Positions 23,720-35,230 of a stretch of 64,000 nt of DNA are shown here, one piece after another. This DNA is from Petrosia ficiformis (lineage: Eukaryota > Porifera > Demospongiae > Haplosclerida > Petrosiidae). The position numbers and the translations under genes are program-made. The notes below the pieces were generated by a model. That model worked only from the letters and a program-made list of their open reading frames with translations. It did no database searches and had not been told where the DNA came from. Each line of letters begins with the position of its first letter. Position 1 is the stretch's first letter. The stretch is from NCBI GenBank assembly GCA_947044365.1, contig OX345636.1, forward strand, positions 27,393,466-27,457,465, in the 5' to 3' direction.

Positions 23720-24462
23720 TTGGAAACAGTAGCCATGATGCTCACAATATGAAGTACAATTTGTTTACCAGTAGTTATGATAATGTCATTCCTACACATA
23801 AAACTACATGTATATAGATACTACTCTAGTGTGCATATCAGAAGCAGGTTTCTTAAAATTTGAAGCATGGAAACCATTTTCTATCCTGACATAACATATA
23901 ATTTGATTGGATAAACTGTTGGTAACAGGGCACAACTACTACAATTAGGCTAAGCAGACCAGACCATTCCTCCTACAGAAATTTGTGTGTAGATGGAGTT
24001 ATACTTGTATTTATTGAGAAACGTTAGGCTCTAAACCCCTCCCTTCTATGACCAAGGTGCTTAGCAGGCATGCCTGCATAGACCCCTCGGCCATTGGCCA
24101 CAAGAGGCAGGAAACCCTTCCAAAAATTCAAAGGTATAGGTTCTTTGTCTATTTCGTCATCAGTTCTTTTCTACTTTACTAAAAGACTACTAATTACCTT
24201 GCCACATTAAAGAGGGTGTGGTAGCAAAGCTTTGAAGTTTTTTTTACAGGTGAAGTTACACAAGGTGCACTTACACTGTATGTACTAAGCAGCATCTCAG
24301 CTGTGAGTTGCACTTGTACATGTACTTGCGACTAGTGTGAATTTGGCTACATGTATATGCAAACTAAATTTGTGTCCAAATTACCATGCCTTATGTTGTA
24401 TTCATACACTGTACATACAAACATAAAAACTAATATGTACACGCAATGTTATATTATATATA

Positions 24463-24513
<51 letters not shown>

Positions 24514-24541
24514 TAATAATTTATATATATATAATATATAT

Positions 24542-24882
24542 TAGGGCTGGAACGAAGGTTGCAAAACAACATTCAAAACAATAAAAACAATATTCAAAGG
24601 TTCACATGTATTTTTATCAACTATTATTGCTTTATAACAAGCACTAGTCTTGTTCCTGTCACTGTTTCTACTTGGATTCAGCATTGCTGGACTGAGAAAT
24701 GAGACAAAGGCAGCCAACAACACAGCCTCAACTTTACAGGAACACACCCACATTCTTCACTAGAAGTACACATATTCAAAATATCAAAGCGAGTGTGGCA
24801 AAGCTTTGAAGGTAGAAATTCAGCTAAAAATGTGCAGCAAACAATCAGAGGTTCGAACATTCAAACCTTTTACCCCACCCTC
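24542..24882. mobile_element. MITE (TAGGGCTGG ends), copy 2
   Basis: Copy of 21594-21968 in the same position within the duplicated unit, so it was present before the duplication. It has an internal deletion near 24620. Confidence 0.65.
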
Positions 24883-24969
24883 ATATATGTATATAAACAT
24901 ATAATGTCATATATACAATGTATATACATACATTGGTTTTATAGGAATAATATTTAATTACATATGTAC

Positions 24970-25032
24970 CTTTTCTTTCTTTTGATGTCTAGCTTCATTT
25001 AAATGCCTCATCTGTTTTTTCGTTAGTCCCAT
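24970..25032 (-). CDS. Small exon: basic peptide, possible first coding exon
   Basis: 21 codons from ATG to a donor (GAAAAG|GTACAT): MGLTKKQMRHLNEARHQKKE then K. An in-frame TGA lies three codons before the ATG, so this is either the start or an exon entered through the AG at TCTGAAG. A lysine/arginine-rich leader of this type often opens transposon-encoded or DNA-binding proteins, but I do not recognise the family. Confidence 0.4.
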
Positions 25033-25893
25033 TTTTCTTCAGAAAAAAGGTTAATCAATAATAATAATAATTATACTTTTTGTAATTCAACACAATCATG
25101 TGACAATGTGATTTTGTTGTCACATGACATTGACAACAAAATTTAACCATTTATTTTAGACATGCAAATTTTAGTTAATTAATAAAATAAAGGGTTCTTG
25201 AACAATTCTGAAAGCATATACTCAGAGATAAATTTCGAAAATCAAAAATTTTAATAGATGTTATGGAAAGGGTTGCTAAATAAATCTTTTTGTTGTCTTA
25301 TTGCAGTAGTTTGAAGTACTATTTCGGGAATCATTTTATTGAACTTTAAAGAGTCAGAGATAAAAAGTGACAATTTTGATGAAGAAAATGTCTTTTTTGC
25401 TGTACATGTATATACTCAAAAAGGAATTTTAAGCTGATTGAATATCAAAAGTAGAAGGAAATCATGAAGAATCATCCAAAAAAGATGAAGCTGTTGGACA
25501 GTAATCATAATTTATCAATACTGAACAAATATATATGTGTTCGCCTCACATTGATTCAGTGAACACAGTATGTCTTTCCCATCATATTGCAGAGGGGTTG
25601 GGTCTGGTTATATGAGACTAGGAGCAGATTGTGTAATGCATGTAGGGGTCTGAGGCATGTTGTCCCATACACACACAGAAAATTTTGGATTCCAGGTTCT
25701 AGAGGCATCCATGATTACAGCAGCATAGCATTACTATTATTACAGAACACAGGGCTTGCAAATTTTACACCAACCCCCATGAACAGCTTATTACAACATC
25801 AAACAAAAGGGCTACATAATAATATATGTCTATATAGTCCTCTCAGAGGCTCTGATTGTATAATGTTAGGTGTTTATATGTACTATATTTTAC

Positions 25894-26031
25894 CTTTTTC
25901 CGCTTTGTTGTAGAGTCTTGACAATATAATCCATACTTATCACAAGGATACCGCATATAATAACTCTCATCTCCTCCCACAGTAATTCGTTCATTTAGAA
26001 ATAAAGTGTAATAATTCGTCACCACTATTAT
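25894..26031 (-). CDS. Exon of an unidentified gene (46 codons)
   Basis: Open in one frame from an acceptor (TAGACTTAG|ATAATAG) to a donor (AAAAAG|GTAAAA), both in phase 0. It reads IIVVTNYYTLFLNERITVGG, then DESYYMRYPCDKYGLYCQDS and a lysine-rich end. It contains two cysteines spaced C-x6-C. It precedes the 24970-25032 exon in transcription order. No family recognised; the decayed twin is at 22871-23031. Confidence 0.45.
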
Positions 26032-26090
26032 CTAAGTCTATTCTACCGATAGACGTGCAAAATTTATGTAAATACCATTTTTATTACCGA

Positions 26091-26633
26091 TAGACATACA
26101 CATTTTTGTAAAAATATTATTATAAAATGGAGGATTCTTGAACAACAACGCATCCAAGAACACTCTTTCTAATTCAAGGTAAATAAAAGTAAATTTCGCA
26201 GATACGAAATACAAACAAGATACATTAGCAAACTATCTCAAATGTAATAGAGAGTTTTTATCCTAAAAATGTAAACCCACTGATAAATTCCATTGTCAGA
26301 AATCTGAAAATTCAATAAATTGTTACAACAAAAGTAAAGACTTATTTTTAAAAATCTCTCTATTTTGTAAATTGTATTTTTGCAGTAGCTTGATATCTGA
26401 ATTTCTATGTCAATACAATGATTCTTCATGACTTTATTACACTTCAAAGTTTGCAACATCGGAAACTTCTTTTGCAAATAACTCAAAAACTAAACACAAA
26501 TTTGATAGAAAGTATATTTAGACAAACACTTTTTCTGAAATGTAGAATTGAATTCTGCAGTAAAAAAAGAAATCGAGACTAACACCCACGCTCATTAGGT
26601 TTACAAGGTTAATGATATTGCTAAGTTTAACTG
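26091..26633. other. Noncoding stretch
   Basis: A+T-rich. Minus-strand frames such as 26238-26486 show no domain. Nothing could be supported. Confidence 0.35.
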
Positions 26634-26637
26634 TTAA

Positions 26638-27218
26638 GGTGGTACTAGGGAGTGGGCGGATGCGACTCCAATCAGTTTCAAAATAGAATATTATATAATA
26701 TGACTCTAACCTGGTGTAATGGCAACCTTCATATCTTCTAATCACCTTTATAGGGTCCTGGAAGTGATAAAACATATATAAAATGTCCATTTTTGTAATC
26801 GCAATAAGTACAAAACGGAGAAAGCCACGCCCACCAATCATGGCATGCACCAAGTACAATGCATTTAGAGAAAACAAATAGAGCCGTTTTCTGGAAATTC
26901 ATTTTACTTTTATAGTTACAAGAGGCTGAAGAAAGCTGAATTCTGTAGCTTTTCACTGAAACCATAAAATCTACCTTTCTAGGCACTATCAAACTCCGAT
27001 CTTTCTCAGACACCAACTACAGTTACCCGCCATTGTTTCCCACCCACCGCCCCCTCCACCACCCGTCTATCAGTCAAAACATTTAGGCCCAATAATTATA
27101 CCACCGGGTGGGTGTGGCTTCAAAAAAATACAGAATGGAACCAGATTGTATGCAGCAAGAAGCTTGCAAGACTAGAAACTGATTGGAGTAGCATCCGCCC
27201 ACGGAAAAGACTACAACC
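26638..27218. mobile_element. TTAA-flanked element (581 bp)
   Basis: Terminal inverted repeats: GGTGGTACTAGGG, then GGGCGGATGCGACTCCAATC at the left; the right end carries the complement (GATTGGAGTAGCATCCGCCC, then CTACAACC). TTAA is present on both sides (26634-26637 and 27219-27222). TTAA duplication suggests a piggyBac- or Kolobok-type non-autonomous element. Its right end supplies the last codons of the HIRAN-like ORF. Confidence 0.7.
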
Positions 27219-27658
27219 TTAAGGGAGGTTTCACTGTATTCGTTCAATAACATTTCCAGTTTCTTAATCTTATCCTTGTTGCTGTCGGAGCAGTCTATGG
27301 CAACTGTCACTAACACAGGAATTTCTAGACCACCTTGCACGAAAGGAGATCGTCGGTAGTCCACATCAATAACCTTTACAGTCACCTGTGCGCCATGGAT
27401 TATTATGAACTTGATGAACCTAGAGATCTCCTTTGGCAAATGACCAACAACCTGCTCCAACGGTAAGCCTCCATCTCTACGCTGCTTGATTGCTGCGATT
27501 GCATGACGATCAAAAGAATTTTCAGCCTCGTGTTTAAAAGATAGGATTTTATCTATTCTTGGCCTCCAGGTTGTACGATATACATGATAACGTCGTAGGC
27601 CACACCGAAAGCAAAAAGTCAAAGAAGCCATTTTACTAAAATTTACTCCTAGCATCAT
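27083..27658 (-). CDS. HIRAN-like domain ORF with transposon-derived tail
   Basis: 191 codons. ATGs lie at 27658, 27655 and 27631; the last (MASLTFCFRCGLRRYHVYR) gives the most protein-like start. The segment RRYHVYRTTWRPRIDKIL, then NSFDRHAIAAI, then VVGHLPKEISRFIKF and GGLEIPVLV matches the HIRAN pattern (exposed aromatic start, N-x-D/H-A-I, GxLP, then a beta-rich end). HIRAN domains bind DNA ends, as in HLTF, or act as processing-associated modules. After about NEYSETSL (27223) the frame runs into the TTAA element, which encodes the final 46 or so residues to the stop. It is divergently placed, 21 bp from the pogo pseudogene frame at 27679. It may be a single-exon gene or one exon of a larger one. 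Confidence 0.65.
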   Translation of the reverse strand: MMLGVNFSKMASLTFCFRCGLRRYHVYRTTWRPRIDKILSFKHEAENSFDRHAIAAIKQRRDGGLPLEQVVGHLPKEISRFIKFIIIHGAQVTVKVIDVDYRRSPFVQGGLEIPVLVTVAIDCSDSNKDKIKKLEMLLNEYSETSLKVVVFSVGGCYSNQFLVLQASCCIQSGSILYFFEATPTRWYNYWA

Positions 27659-27678
27659 ACTAATTCACACGTTGTACT

Positions 27679-29220
27679 GTGCACATTGTATCAAGTATAG
27701 TCCATGTTGTTTCACATGTCAAAGAAAAGATATCTCTTTTCCAATTCGGATTTCGTCGATGCAACTCCAACCCATCTCAGTCCACCCTCCAAAGTGACGA
27801 AGTACCAAGCCACATGCCATCATATGAAAGTTCAGGACTTGGAAGAGTACAGTATGAGGAATGCATCTCGAGAGTTTCTGAGCTCTCAGAACGACAGCCT
27901 GCTAAAAAACGAAGATTACTAGGTACATACACATCTTACACACCAGCTGTTAGGGTAAATGGGCATTAGAAAATGGAAACAAAAGTGCAAGAAAGTATTT
28001 TTTAAAAGATTTTCCCGAAATGAATGAAAACACTGTGAGAGATTTTAAGAAAGCATATGAAGAGAGAATGAAGTGGCAACGAAAGCAGCTCCATCCAACC
28101 AGTAACTGAGATTCCACTTCAGCGTCAAGGATGTCCACCTATATTGTTGTAACTAGATGAAAAATTGGTCAAATTCCTTCTTGCTGTAAGAAGTAGAGGA
28201 GGTATTCTCAACATTCATGTTGTGAGAGCTACAGCAAAGGCACTTTTAGATACAAGTCCTGTGACCATCAGCAACTGTCCCGATTCAATATGCCTCGCTC
28301 ATGGGTTTATTCTCTTTATAGGTGAATGGGATTGACAAGGCGGATTGGAACCACTTCACGTCCTCCTGTGCCACAAGGAGACTTTATGAAGAATGTTGGA
28401 ACCAATACCTTCATGACATATTGGAAGTTGTTAAGAAGCACAACATTCCCCCAGAGTTAATCTTAAACTTTATTACCAAACACCATCAACCTATGTATCT
28501 ATCGGTAAGCAAACCATGGCAGCTCATGGATCCAAATCAGTTCCAGTTATCGGTTTGATGAATAAGCGAAATATAGCTCTTAACTTTGTCATCCTACTTT
28601 CCGGGGAATTTTTGCCACTACAATTTATTTATGGAGGAAAAACCAAAGCCAGCCACCCACGTGGAATTAACTTTCCACCTTAGTTTAGTGTAACTTAAAA
28701 CCCCAAGCATTGGTCAAATGAGAAAGACACCCTTAAGCTTCTTGATCAAGTTATTAACCCATTTGTTGTCAAAAAAAGAGCTGAGCTAAAGCTACTAGAA
28801 AATCAAAAGGCACTAGTGATCTGGGATGTGTTCAAAGGCCAAATGACTGAAACTGTCAAGCAGAAGCTGGAATCACTTCACGTCTCAGTACCAGCCAACA
28901 TGACCCATTTTTTTCAACTGTTAGACCTTACTGTGAATGGCTCTGCTAAAAAATTCATGCGTAATCAGTTTTCCAAATACTACATTAATGCTGTGAAAGT
29001 TCAGATTAACAGTGGCAAGCCTGTTGAGGAAATAGACGTGGACTTTTGCTTAAGTACACTTAAGCCATTTCATGCACAATGGCTTATTAGCTTATATAGC
29101 CATTTGACTTCAGAAAGAGGTACTCAGATTATTAATAAAGGTTGGAAGAGATCCGGGATAACCGGAATAATTGATGGGAGCACAATTCTTCCACCTGAGG
29201 ACTCATTTGCTGAATATTAG
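27679..29220 (+). pseudogene. Decayed pogo/Tigger-type (Tc1/mariner superfamily) transposase
   Basis: Coding pieces in several frames lie in the expected order: a Ser/Arg-rich leader (27679-27955); a helix-turn-helix part (FPEMNENTVRDFKKAYEERM, about 28012-28080); HVVRATAKALL and FNMPRSWVYSLY (about 28218-28320); EECWNQYLHDILEVVKKHNI with PPELILNF (28382-28475), where the catalytic aspartate after NF is lost; a segment ending in RGINFPP (about 28660); and a clean C-terminal run from about 28818 (IWDVFKGQMT, VPANMTHFFQLLDLTVNGSA, PFHAQWLISLYSHL). The DDE_1 type is clear from these motifs. At least five frame changes or stops make it non-functional. Confidence 0.85.
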
Positions 29221-30043
29221 CTGTTAAAATCAAGTGATGATATTAATCATGCTACAATGACTATTGTTTATTTCAAGTGATTATGTTCATCAGTATTATT
29301 ATCCAAGCTGTTATTCTTTTTTAAAAATTTGGGTTTTGGACAAAAACGCTAAAATTAGTAACGCTAAATGTGAGATTACTGGAAAACGATAATTTAGTAG
29401 ACGCAATCAATAGTATGCTTAAGGTATATGCAATAGAGTTGCCAGTGTTGGAAATGGGAAGAATTTTGAAAAACAAGCTAAGTCCTCTAAGGGTTAATCA
29501 ATTGTTGATGTCATGATTTTGTTCATAACAATTTAGTTTCAGCCTCTAGCTCATTCAGTTTTGTTTAGTTCTAATGCCCAAAAAATAGAACAAAACTATT
29601 ATATCTATAATTATTATTTAGACATTATAATCTCATTAGACATTAGACATTGAATTAAGCACTTAATGAAGTGTTTTTGCTCCAAGCACTACTATACAAG
29701 TACTTGAGAGTGCTTTATGCATCTTTTCAATAATGCAAAGCTTGCCATCAAAATTTCATCAGTGGTAGGTTAGGGTTCAAATCAATATCAAAGTAATCTT
29801 AGCTGTGGACATTAATCATTCCAACTTTTTTTTTCACTTATGCTTACAAATAAAACTCAATCATTTCATTTTATCAAATGTCATACAAAGGTGTCTTAAC
29901 ACACACAATGTAGTAGTAAACAATGTAATAGTATATTACTGTTTTCAACTACTACTTCATAATAGTAGTACACTACTATGCCATAATATAATTATAATTT
30001 TATATATTTCAATTATAATACTGCATAGTGGATTTATAGTTAA
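29221..30043. other. Noncoding stretch with an inverted end of the 30044 element
   Basis: 29425-29497 (CAATAGAGTTGCCAGTGTTG to CTCTAAGGGTTAA) is the inverted left end of the element at 30044-30647. Nothing else is recognised. Confidence 0.55.
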
Positions 30044-30647
30044 CCCTTAGAGCACTGAGACTGTTTTTCAAAATTCTTCCCATTTCCAACACTGGTGACT
30101 CTATTGCATATAATTTGGCCACCGTTCACTTTCTCTACCCCAAACTTGGCTCCTTTTCCGACATGGAGTACTATTTCCACTAACTTACTTACCAGGACTC
30201 GAAAGTCCCCAAGCGCATCGTAGGATCAAATCAAATGCAGTGCTCTCCCTCTTTTGACTGGAACTGGGGCTAACAAAATGACCCCACTGCATGTTGGCAC
30301 CAGCTACACCCACGATTTCAGGTTTCACAGCAAGGAAAATGCCTCAGCGACCCACCAGAGGGCGTGGGCGGGGTCAAAAAATGCTAAATTCGTCGGCAGC
30401 GAGGGGGCTGCGCCCCCTTCGAACACCCGCATTAACGGGGGGACCCCCCCTTTAAAATTCCCCCCGTAGTCGTTATTTAGGCCAAAGGGCGGCCGAAAAA
30501 ACATCAACTTTTTTAGCCACGTTCATCAGCTTGTGCTTGACGCCAATTACAAGCATTTGGACAGCTTCGTGTAGCCAGGAACAGACGGCGAACCACGTAG
30601 GGGTGAAATGTCACATATATGTGACATCAGTGCTCTAACTCTAAGGG
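30044..30647. mobile_element. TTAA-flanked element (604 bp), piggyBac- or Kolobok-like
   Basis: Begins CCCTTAGAGCACTGA and ends with its complement interrupted by a few bases (TCAGTGCTCT, AACT, CTAAGGG). TTAA lies on both sides (30040-30043 and 30648-30651). It is G+C-richer than its surroundings, with GGGGGCTGCGCCCCC and GGGGGGACCCCCCC patches. A diverged inverted copy lies in the NLR locus at 53196-53450. Confidence 0.8.
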
Positions 30648-30651
30648 TTAA

Positions 30652-31682
30652 ATAAAACACTGTAAAATAATAATTCAGAAGTACTGACTTTAGGATTGAA
30701 TGGTTTGGGGCGTATACATTTCAAAAAGAGAATAAATATAGTATAACACTACCACTGCACAATCATTACTACACGAGTTTCCAGGTGTCCACAGAGGACA
30801 AGGTTACACTGAAATAAAGTAAGAAAAAAATCATTTACATTACAAAATTACACAATATGTTTTTATCAATATATATGAAGTATATTCAGTCAATTGACCG
30901 ACAAAGAATTGTCTACTTACACTGAAGATGTAAGACTGAAATAAATGATGTGTTGTTTCTTTTGCTCCTACTTTGGTAGTAGTAAAATCATGGATAGAAG
31001 CATTATATTAATTATATTTCCTGAGGAGGGGGCATATAGTGACATTTTGTGTGCTTATATGCTAGTTGATTTGATCACCAACTTAGCTGTGTGTTTCAGA
31101 AAGCCAGTCATTTATTCTGATGCTTGTATAGTTTCAAGTTTGTTGGTAGCTTAATGGAAGTGCCAGTGATGTTGCTTGTTGTCCAGAAAGTTGAAAGACG
31201 GGCAATATGATTAGCAAAGATTACACAGAAACAGAGTACGTAAATGTCGTGGAACTTTGGACAAATCAGTGTGGCTATATATAATTAATTAATTACTACC
31301 AAGTTCAAAACCCAACACTTCTAATTTATTAGATTTAGCTTGACAATCTAAGTCCCTGGATTAAAATTTTAACCCTATGTGTCGCTATTCTAGTAGTATA
31401 CCATCTTTAATTTTAGGGTCCTAAAAAGATGTGGTCCAAACATCAACAATTCAACATGGATGGTTATCTTGTTGCTGTACAATACACTGCTGGGAGTTTT
31501 ACATTATGGCTGCGGTCATTTGAAATAATTATAACACTCAGTATATATATAATTTCCATCCTGTTTTTTTTTTTTTGCTCCTACTTTTCTCAATTACTTT
31601 GTCTGTGGTTGCAACATAGGATCTTACAAATTGATATTGACATTATTTTTCCTAATAGGAAATATATGAAATATTGGTGAAA
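30652..31682. other. Upstream region of the nuclease gene, possible extra exons
   Basis: Two acceptor-like sites preceded by TTTTGCTCCTACTTT (30960 and 31580) and open stretches (30972-31154; 31429-31545, MWSKHQQFNMDGYLVAVQYT) could be 5' exons of the gene at 31683. I could not join them in phase. Confidence 0.35.
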
Positions 31683-33187
31683 ATGGAAAGACAATCGTAT
31701 CCACCGCCACCTATCATATCATCAGATGATGAAGATGATGATAGTAACCCACCACCTCCAAAAACAGTGAGAAGAGAGGCAAGTAGTTATTAAAATAATA
31801 AAGTATATACTCAAAGTACTTGTTAGCGTGTTTATCAAGAGATAGGTGTGGTCAATAATCTCCATTTTCTTTCCCAATTCTAGAAAGTTTTCACACAACT
31901 AGAGGCGAGTCGAATGAGTAGATCTGTGTTTGAACTTTTGACTCGACATGAGCTCATTAAAAAAAAAAACTATTCAAACGATACCGCAAAATCTTTTATT
32001 AAGGGAGTTTGTGAAATTGCGATCTCAAGTCTGTCTGTGTGAGTAAGCTTAGTGTTGTTTATGATGCTGTACTGATATCTGAATTTCGTATTTTAGTGAT
32101 ATATCAACAACAAACCATCAGGATCAGATGCTCTATTTAAGAGTAAATTCCAAGAATAAGGAGGGAGGTACAATGAAGGATACGATGATATACATAATTA
32201 TAACACTATCAAAATTAATAGTTTGTAACATTATTTGTAAGGAAGTACCTGGTATTGCAATTACAGATGTTAGAAACAAACGAGTCGAGTTTTTGATTGG
32301 AGAAGTAAGTACTACGTGTGTGTGGCTTTGTGCAGATGGTTCAAGTTTCAATCTTTTGTCTTGTAGGGAAAATCAACTGATGATCTGGAGTCAGGGGACG
32401 GGAAGGGGGTTGGCCAGTTAATACTGGCCACCCTTGTATCACTCCTTGAGAATAACAGTCCAATTTTAGGCTTCTTGCTGACACCAGAAAAGGTAAAAGA
32501 ATTTGTAACAATTATTGGTAGTGATGTGTGATACGTATTGATATATCGAAATATTGATATTTTTGTTGAATATCGTGATACAATATTAGCTTTTGGGTGT
32601 CTCCAATACACAGGAATGAACAGTTTAGTAAACATGGTTTTTCTAATTTAATACGTAAAAGTAATTATAAAAAGCTAGTCTGCATAACTTTCATTGGTTT
32701 CTTAATTTTCTTTTACCATTTCTTGAGAAATACATCCAAGTAGGATATTTATTTATATTTTATAAGTGTTTCAATATTACTTCAAATATCGTGATACTGT
32801 ATCGTATCATGATATTTTTGGCAGCGATACACAATACTGTTATTTAGTTGTATCGCACATCCCTAGTAATTAGATCTGAGAAAACTGTAATTAACGTTAT
32901 TCCTTGTTAAATTGCTTGCAATTATACAAAATTTAGTAAACCTGTGTAAAATGGAGTAGTTGAACCAAACAAATGTTTGTCACAAACCATTTCTACACTC
33001 TGTGTAACTCTACCTCGTCCACCTAATTACCTCCTTACAGATTGTACTGTACAAAGTGTGTGAAGACCTTGATCACATCACAATACAAATAATTTTCGAT
33101 GAATCAAATACGAACTGCATAGAAGATTTTTTTCCAGTAGCAGGCCTAATACGAAATGAAATTCAAGACTGTACACTTCCAGTGTAG
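31683..33187 (+). CDS. Five-exon gene with PD-(D/E)XK nuclease signature
   Basis: Exons 31683-31778, 31884-32038, 32097-32304, 32367-32492 and 33041-33187 join in phase to 243 residues. The first intron has a GC donor (GAG|GCAAGT); the others are GT-AG. The start ATG at 31683 is provisional: the frame is open back to an AG at 31657. Residues 1-32 are proline- and Asp/Glu-rich (PPPPIISSDDEDDDS). The core reads ITDVRNKRVEFLIGEGKS (D141, E153-G-K155), then GVGQLILATLVSLLEN (Q170) and GFLLTPEKIVLYKV. D, ExK and a downstream Q before a helix and a beta hairpin is the classic nuclease-fold pattern. All codons are intact. The 4th intron holds a hAT-like MITE. Related by pattern, not obviously by descent, to the nuclease part at 45355. 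Function unknown; a DNA-processing or Crinkler-like role is inference. Confidence 0.7.
32519..32865. mobile_element. hAT-type MITE inside intron 4 of the nuclease gene
   Basis: Begins TAGTGATGTGTGATAC and ends GTATCGCACATCCCTA, with internal mirrored ATATCGTGATAC blocks. No clear target duplication. Similar ends occur at 59571-59847. Confidence 0.75.
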
Positions 33188-34199
33188 TATCATCAGCAAA
33201 AAAACATTCAGTTTTTTCATTAAATGTACTTTATATAATTAATACAAGTCTGTTTCTCACTCTCTTCTCTTCTCTACCAATATTTACTGGAAGTAATTGT
33301 GCAGTAAACTCAAAAACCTTAGATTTAGAATAATAATTATTATATGATTTATTAAACCTTCAGTTAACTGTAAACATGAGCAAATAATGAAGTTATCGAG
33401 ATTTTTTGCTTGGAAGACCAACACATTGGCTCATTCACTGGTAGGTGTGTGTACCATTGTATCATACGGAGGCAGTAACTCTCATCAAGAAGAACCTTGT
33501 TTTCACACTAATAACATGGTTGAAGATGGCGTGGACATGACACTTTGATTACTAATATACCGGTTAATTAAAAATCCTGATGTAATAATGTTTACTAATT
33601 ATTATAATTATATTGTAAATAGTTAACAAAACTGATATATTGCCATCCCTATATTCTTGGTGAACTATTGTGTAATCCAAAACTACTTTCTCTTTTTTTT
33701 CTTTTTTTTTGTCTACTAACTAATTCCTTCATACACTTCTGATTTTGGGATTGTTTCATTGATGATCATAAAAGTGAATATACATAACGAATGACCTAAA
33801 GCAACCACAAACAACCAAAAATGTTCCTTGAGAGCATGCTCCTGGAACCCCTAGATAGACAGTTTGCTTTACAGTGTGATCAAAATCCCTGTAGCTTTAG
33901 TCCCCTCTAAATTTTGAAACAGCTTCAGGCATCATAAAGTGGGTGTTTTGTTTACATTAAAAAATATGTGGACAACTGTGGACAATCTGTATACTGATTG
34001 TTTCGACCTATTGGGTCTCATCAGCACAGTGCATTCCAAACATTGATAAGACTTTAACAACAAGCAAATGCAGATGTAAATTTAAAACTGAAACTGTCTA
34101 TCAGTCTTCATCATCTATACTGTCTTCTTTAGTCATCTTACCTTCATTCTGGAGCTATTGACTTTAGCAGAGAACTAAAACAGGAACCCTTCCAAAAAT
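33188..34199. other. Noncoding stretch
   Basis: 33970-34050 matches the flanks of the MITE at 118-238 without the insert. The rest holds nothing recognisable. Confidence 0.4.
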
Positions 34200-34332
34200 T
34201 TGGAGGTATGCATGTATGCATGTACATATGTAAGTATGTATGTATGTATGTATGTATGTATGTACGTACGTATGTAGGTATGTATATATATATGTATGTA
34301 TGTATGTACGTATGTATGTATGTATGTATGTA
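34200..34332. repeat. (TATG)n microsatellite
   Basis: Imperfect TATG/TACG repeats. Confidence 0.9.
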
Positions 34333-35019
34333 TTGGTAATAAGGTATTGGGAGTCTAAGACTATCCAATGGTTGGCGGATTACCCTGCACCCTCCTTTGC
34401 CTTCTAGCTTCTAATCTCTCTTTGTTTCTGAAGCTTTCTCTATGTTTTAGTCGAAGCTATTGACGTTACCGTTGCATTTATACATGTGTCTGTTACTTAT
34501 ATATACAAATTTTTAATGATTACATTTTGACACGAGTTTGCAATAAACAGTCTGGCCTTGGGAACCAGAGATGGGGGATTAAAGAAATCTTTGATGGGGC
34601 CCCAACCCTCTCCCCTCTGTTCAGCTCACTTATGTGGTATTTATAGATTTTCTGTGTTATTTTTGAAATATATATATTGTATTTATTTATTTTATTTATA
34701 TATTACCTTTATTATGTACTTTATTTCCCTGGAGTGACTGTCTTCTTACACGTGGACCTATCAGAAGTGACTTGCTTCTTACACGTGGTTCTACTGAAAT
34801 GACCTCACCTTATTAATTAAAGTTTTATTATTTTTTTTATTTTTTTTAATAATTTTTAAATAATTTATTTTTATTTTTTAAAATTTAAAAAAAAATTTTT
34901 TAATTTTTTATTTTTTATTGTTTTAATTTGGCATAATTACTTTTAAGTCTGGTATCATCGTTTATATGCAACTGTTATTTGTCTATTTTGTCATGACAAT
35001 CATTTATAATTTTTATTGT
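34333..35019. other. Noncoding, very A/T-rich
   Basis: 34545-34620 resembles the GCCTTGGGAACCAGAG part of the 35.5-39.4 kb repeat unit. 34820-34925 is almost pure A and T. Confidence 0.5.
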
Positions 35020-35230
35020 CGTATGTATGTATGTATGTATGTATGTATGTATGTATGTATGTGTGTGTATGTATGTATGTATGCATGTACATATGTATTA
35101 ATGTATGTATGTATGTATGTATGTATGTATGTATGTATGTATGTATGTATGTATGTATGTATGTATGTATGTACGTACATGTATGTATGTATATACATGT
35201 ATACATGTAAGTATGTATGTATGTATGTAT
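35020..35230. repeat. (TATG)n microsatellite
   Basis: About 210 bp of TATG repeats with a few variants. It continues at 35470-35520 after the inserted MITE. All frames are open on both strands because TATG/CATA repeats lack stops, so none is a gene. Confidence 0.95.

Larger units (their letters stand above)
23720..26090. repeat. Tandem duplication, unit 2 (about 2.4 kb)
   Basis: Second copy of 20300-23080. Its minus-strand exons (24970-25032 and 25894-26031) are clean, whereas those of unit 1 are frameshifted. A long interrupted (TA)n tract at 24450-24540 precedes its MITE. Confidence 0.85.

Noticed and set aside
25587..25913. 108-codon plus frame
   Set aside because: Opposes the clean exon at 25894-26031 at its end, has no motif, and its counterpart in duplication unit 1 is not open.
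26518..27016. Minus frames of 92 and 119 codons
   Set aside because: Inside the TTAA-flanked non-autonomous element; no domain seen.
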